Source of the DNA: a virus
IMG/VR virus record: IMGVR_UViG_3300027608_002012
Span: 1-30,582 of that record
Length of the DNA stretch: 30,582 nt
Strand: one strand, 5' to 3'
Positions 29,056-30,582 of the stretch are shown in pieces (within the stretch, counting starts at the first letter, position 1; each line of letters starts with the position of its first letter). The translations under genes were made by a program, and so were the position numbers. The notes beneath the pieces were generated by a model. That model made no database searches and had not been told where the DNA came from. It saw only the letters and a program-made list of their open reading frames with translations.

Positions 29056-29129
29056 TGGCGACCCACCAGGGACTTGAACCCCGACCAACGGTTTTGGAGA
29101 CCGCTATGCTGCCATTACACCAGCGAGCC
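29056..29129 (-). tRNA. tRNA-Trp(CCA)
   Basis: Loop CTCCAAA, acceptor GGCTCGC/GTGGGTC with three G-U pairs, discriminator G, encoded CCA. Confidence 0.95.
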
Positions 29130-29374
29130 ATTAATTGAATTTGTAAGCCTACGCCGCTTTTATCGTAGATTTATTCAGGACTTACCGGCCGCCTAGCCTG
29201 ACCTCGCTCGCTGCGCTCACGATGGATATCACTTGGGATCCATCCAGCGTAGTCTCCTTTACAGACCCTTGCAGTTCCCCGCAGGGTGGGAGTTGAACCC
29301 ATTTGCCTTTTACTGTTTTGGTCCTTCGAAGAAACCTAGACAGCGTGACTTCACTTGCTGACGCTTACAAAACT
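29130..29374 (-). other. GC-rich noncoding stretch with hairpins and a tRNA-like fragment
   Basis: No gene. Contains GATGGAT/ATCCATC (29221-29227/29238-29244). On the minus strand it also has a T-arm-like TGGG-TTCAACT-CCCA (about 29287-29301) and an anticodon-arm-like GGTTT-CTTCGAA-GGACC (about 29320-29336). A matching acceptor stem was not found. Possible decayed tRNA or structured RNA. Confidence 0.4.
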
Positions 29375-29458
29375 TGGTGGAGACGGTTGGACTTGAACCA
29401 ACAGTGCCGAAGCGGCGGATTTACAGTCCACTGGGGTTACCAATTTTCCTACATCTCC
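29375..29458 (-). tRNA. tRNA-Tyr(GUA)
   Basis: Loop CTGTAAA, long variable arm with a CGCTTCGGC-type hairpin, T-arm GGTTCAAGTCC, encoded CCA. Confidence 0.96.
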
Positions 29459-29592
29459 AAAATTTTTATACCATATAGAAACATTTTTGATATCAGTCTA
29501 ATGCTGGCACATCAGGCCTTTCGCCCCTGCCAGGGGACCGAACAGAGCACCGCGAGTTGGCGATGATGCCCGTCAAAAATGCTTTTATATAG
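29459..29592 (-). ncRNA. Candidate structured RNA segment
   Basis: Noncoding. A 9-bp pair CATTTTTGA/TCAAAAATG (29482-29490/29573-29581) encloses CCCCT-GCC-AGGGG (29524-29536) and other GC-rich stems. Ends unknown. Confidence 0.4.
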
Positions 29593-29736
29593 CTACCATA
29601 TAAAAACACACTGCCGATCATGGCACCGTTGTCCGTGCCTTACTCTAGCCATATACTATCCTGTTAAGCTATTAAGATAATACCAGTAATTGAGGCTTCA
29701 ATCAATACAACTAAACAGTGTGTTTTTATATGGTAG
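29593..29736. repeat. 21-bp perfect inverted repeat around 102 nt
   Basis: Arms 29593-29613 and 29716-29736 are exact reverse complements. The right arm includes the CCA end of tRNA-Lys(UUU). An RNA copy would form a long hairpin tied to the tRNA 3' end. The loop is noncoding and contains TGGCAC/GTGCCA-type pairing (29620-29640). Confidence 0.85.
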
Positions 29737-29804
29737 GGGCACAGAGAATCGAACTCTGATTGACCGGTTAAAAGCCGGATATTCTACCTTTGAATTATAC
29801 CCCC
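29731..29804 (-). tRNA. tRNA-Lys(UUU)
   Basis: Loop CTTTTAA, acceptor GGGGGTA/TGCCCCT, T-arm AGTTCGATTCT, encoded CCA that overlaps the inverted repeat. Confidence 0.95.
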
Positions 29805-29807
29805 ATA

Positions 29808-29882
29808 TGGTCCCTCCACTCAGATTTGAACTGAGACTTCTCGGATTAAGAGTCCGGTATGCTACCGTAACATCTTGAAGGG
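29808..29882 (-). tRNA. tRNA-Lys(CUU)
   Basis: Acceptor CCCTTCA/TGGAGGG, loop CTCTTAA (anticodon CTT), D-stem ATGT/GCAT, encoded CCA. The first pair of the anticodon stem (C27/A43) is mismatched. Confidence 0.85.
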
Positions 29883-29916
29883 ATGGATCGTAAATATTTT
29901 CTTTTACGTGCCATCC
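29881..29916. other. Strong hairpin between tRNA-Lys and small gene
   Basis: GGATGG (29881-29886) pairs with CCATCC, enclosing CGTAAA/TTTACG. It overlaps the tRNA-Lys 5' end by 2 nt. 29917-29965 holds only the start of a leader and no gene. Confidence 0.5.
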
Positions 29917-29965
29917 AGGACCATACGGGGGTCTAGGATGACACTAGAGTTTACCTCGTTTCATG

Positions 29966-30094
29966 TCATTCTCCTTTATTAACATTTCTCTTTTGTGCTT
30001 GTCGTTCTGATTTCCAGAACACTCTCTTCCAATCTCTAAGGTGTTTCCACCATTGAGGACTACGTGTTAGAATACCTTGTTGCTTGTGTGCCAC
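29966..30094 (-). CDS. Small basic phage protein, 42 aa, GTG start
   Basis: GTG 30094 is chosen because AAAGGAG lies 7 nt upstream, while the longer ATG frame runs through tRNA-Cys. Reads MAHKQQGILTRSPQWWKHLR, then DWKRVFWKSERQAQKR. The QGILTxSPQWWKHLR core recurs in phages; unknown function, perhaps nucleic-acid-binding. Confidence 0.72.
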   Translation of the reverse strand: MAHKQQGILTRSPQWWKHLRDWKRVFWKSERQAQKRNVNKGE

Positions 30095-30114
30095 AACGTT
30101 CTCCTTTAAAAACT

Positions 30115-30192
30115 TGGAAGTGCGGGTGAGATTTGAACTCACGGTTTTGCGGATTTGCAATCCACTGCATTGGGCCACTCTGCCACCGCACT
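30115..30192 (-). tRNA. tRNA-Cys(GCA)
   Basis: Loop TTGCAAA, acceptor AGTGCGG/CCGCACT, discriminator U as expected for Cys, encoded CCA. The variable arm is slightly long. Confidence 0.93.
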
Positions 30193-30465
30193 ATAAATTA
30201 ATTGCTCTGCATCCCTCGGCGGTAATTATAGTGCATCAGACCTTTGGAGTCATCACACGCACCCTCCACCCGCTTCCCGACAGGGACCGTTCTCGCATTG
30301 CTAGCGCCACTTCGGTAAGAGTGGTACCACCCTTGAGAGTCACCTCACTTCTCATCCTGCGGGTCACAGTATCCGCGAACTAAGCGGAACGTTTGGGAGA
30401 GAGACAAGTTGCAGGATCTAGTGCCTCTTGCGAGGGAAGTATCCAGGCGATATGTCTCTCAAACT
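30193..30465. ncRNA. Candidate structured RNA region
   Basis: 273 nt without a gene. Pairing seen: CCAC/GTGG (about 30308-30325), CCGC-GAACTAA-GCGG (about 30373-30387), TCCTGC/GCAGGA enclosing the last, GGAT/ATCC enclosing CCTC-TTGC-GAGG (about 30413-30444), and GTTTG...AGAGAC with GTCTCTCAAAC near the right end. Strand and limits are not known. Confidence 0.45.
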
Positions 30466-30557
30466 TGGCGTTGAGTGTGGGATTTGAACCCACGGTCCAT
30501 ATTACTACAGACGACACCTTAGCAGGGTGTTGATTTAAGCCACTCATCCAACTCAAC
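30466..30557 (-). tRNA. tRNA-Ser(GCU)
   Basis: Long variable arm, loop CTGCTAA, acceptor GTTGAGT/ACTCAAC, discriminator G, encoded CCA. Confidence 0.96.
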
Positions 30558-30562
30558 ATATT

Positions 30563-30582
30563 TGGCGCACCGCACGGGATTC
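30563..30582 (-). tRNA. 3' end of a further tRNA, cut by the window
   Basis: The minus strand reads the end of a T-arm (GAATCCCGT), GCGGTGC, discriminator G and CCA. Identity cannot be read. Confidence 0.75.

Noticed and set aside
29303-30383. Plus-strand frames through the tRNA array (87, 62 and 99 aa)
   Set aside because: They cross tRNA genes and contain translated tRNA sequence (for example LDLNQQ, VRFELT), a common false call.
1-30582. CRISPR array or integrase/att site
   Set aside because: No regularly spaced repeats and no integrase seen; repeats present are promoters, linkers and tRNA features.

Overview
This window is a segment of a large tailed phage genome (Caudoviricetes, T4-like style), probably infecting a proteobacterium. 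The evidence is: a tail-fibre-like gene; dozens of tiny overlapping genes; at least 18 tRNA genes plus one cut by the right edge, nearly all with encoded CCA; an HNH and a GIY-YIG nuclease; consensus sigma70 promoters (TTGACA-17-TATAAT) before minus-strand genes; and a T4-late-like ATAAATACT motif before plus-strand genes. The Fe-S genes closely resemble proteobacterial IscU, IscA and ErpA.

Layout. (1) 1-5360, plus strand, late-type: the end of a multidomain protein with QGVAEG linkers, a CGFS glutaredoxin, a relic of the iscU 5' end, an HNH endonuclease, iscU, iscA, erpA and a long fibre-like protein, closed by a bidirectional terminator. (2) 5360-17186, minus strand, early-type: about 35 small genes, mostly unknown, including an AAA+ ATPase, an AbrB-like protein, an RHH-like protein, two HTH-like peptides, a GIY-YIG nuclease, an HExxH protein and a secreted S11 D,D-peptidase. 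Near-identical promoters punctuate the region. (3) 17249-19015: an operon with a tyrosine phosphatase and a metallophosphoesterase, ending in a UUCG terminator. (4) 19026-22041: a Ro60/TROVE-vWA protein beside about 390 nt of structured noncoding DNA, then a rubrerythrin split from its rubredoxin. The two transcripts share a leader motif. (5) 22063-24446: a tRNA array interleaved with RNA polymerase omega (rpoZ), a parvulin PPIase and small genes. (6) 24459-28698: an operon of radical SAM, 2OG-Fe(II) oxygenase and two unknown proteins, behind an isoacceptor tRNA with CAU anticodon. (7) 28705-30582: more tRNAs separated by hairpin-rich noncoding stretches.

Together the genes suggest a phage with strong iron/redox investment. 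Late Fe-S assembly proteins could take sulfur from host IscS and use host HscA/HscB. Early rubrerythrin/rubredoxin, radical SAM and 2OG oxygenase depend on iron or Fe-S. RNA-side takeover is suggested by omega, Ro, a large tRNA set including an initiator-like tRNA, and many unassigned structured RNAs. A recurrent feature is that several start codons lie exactly where transcription should begin, implying leaderless mRNAs in both early and late classes.
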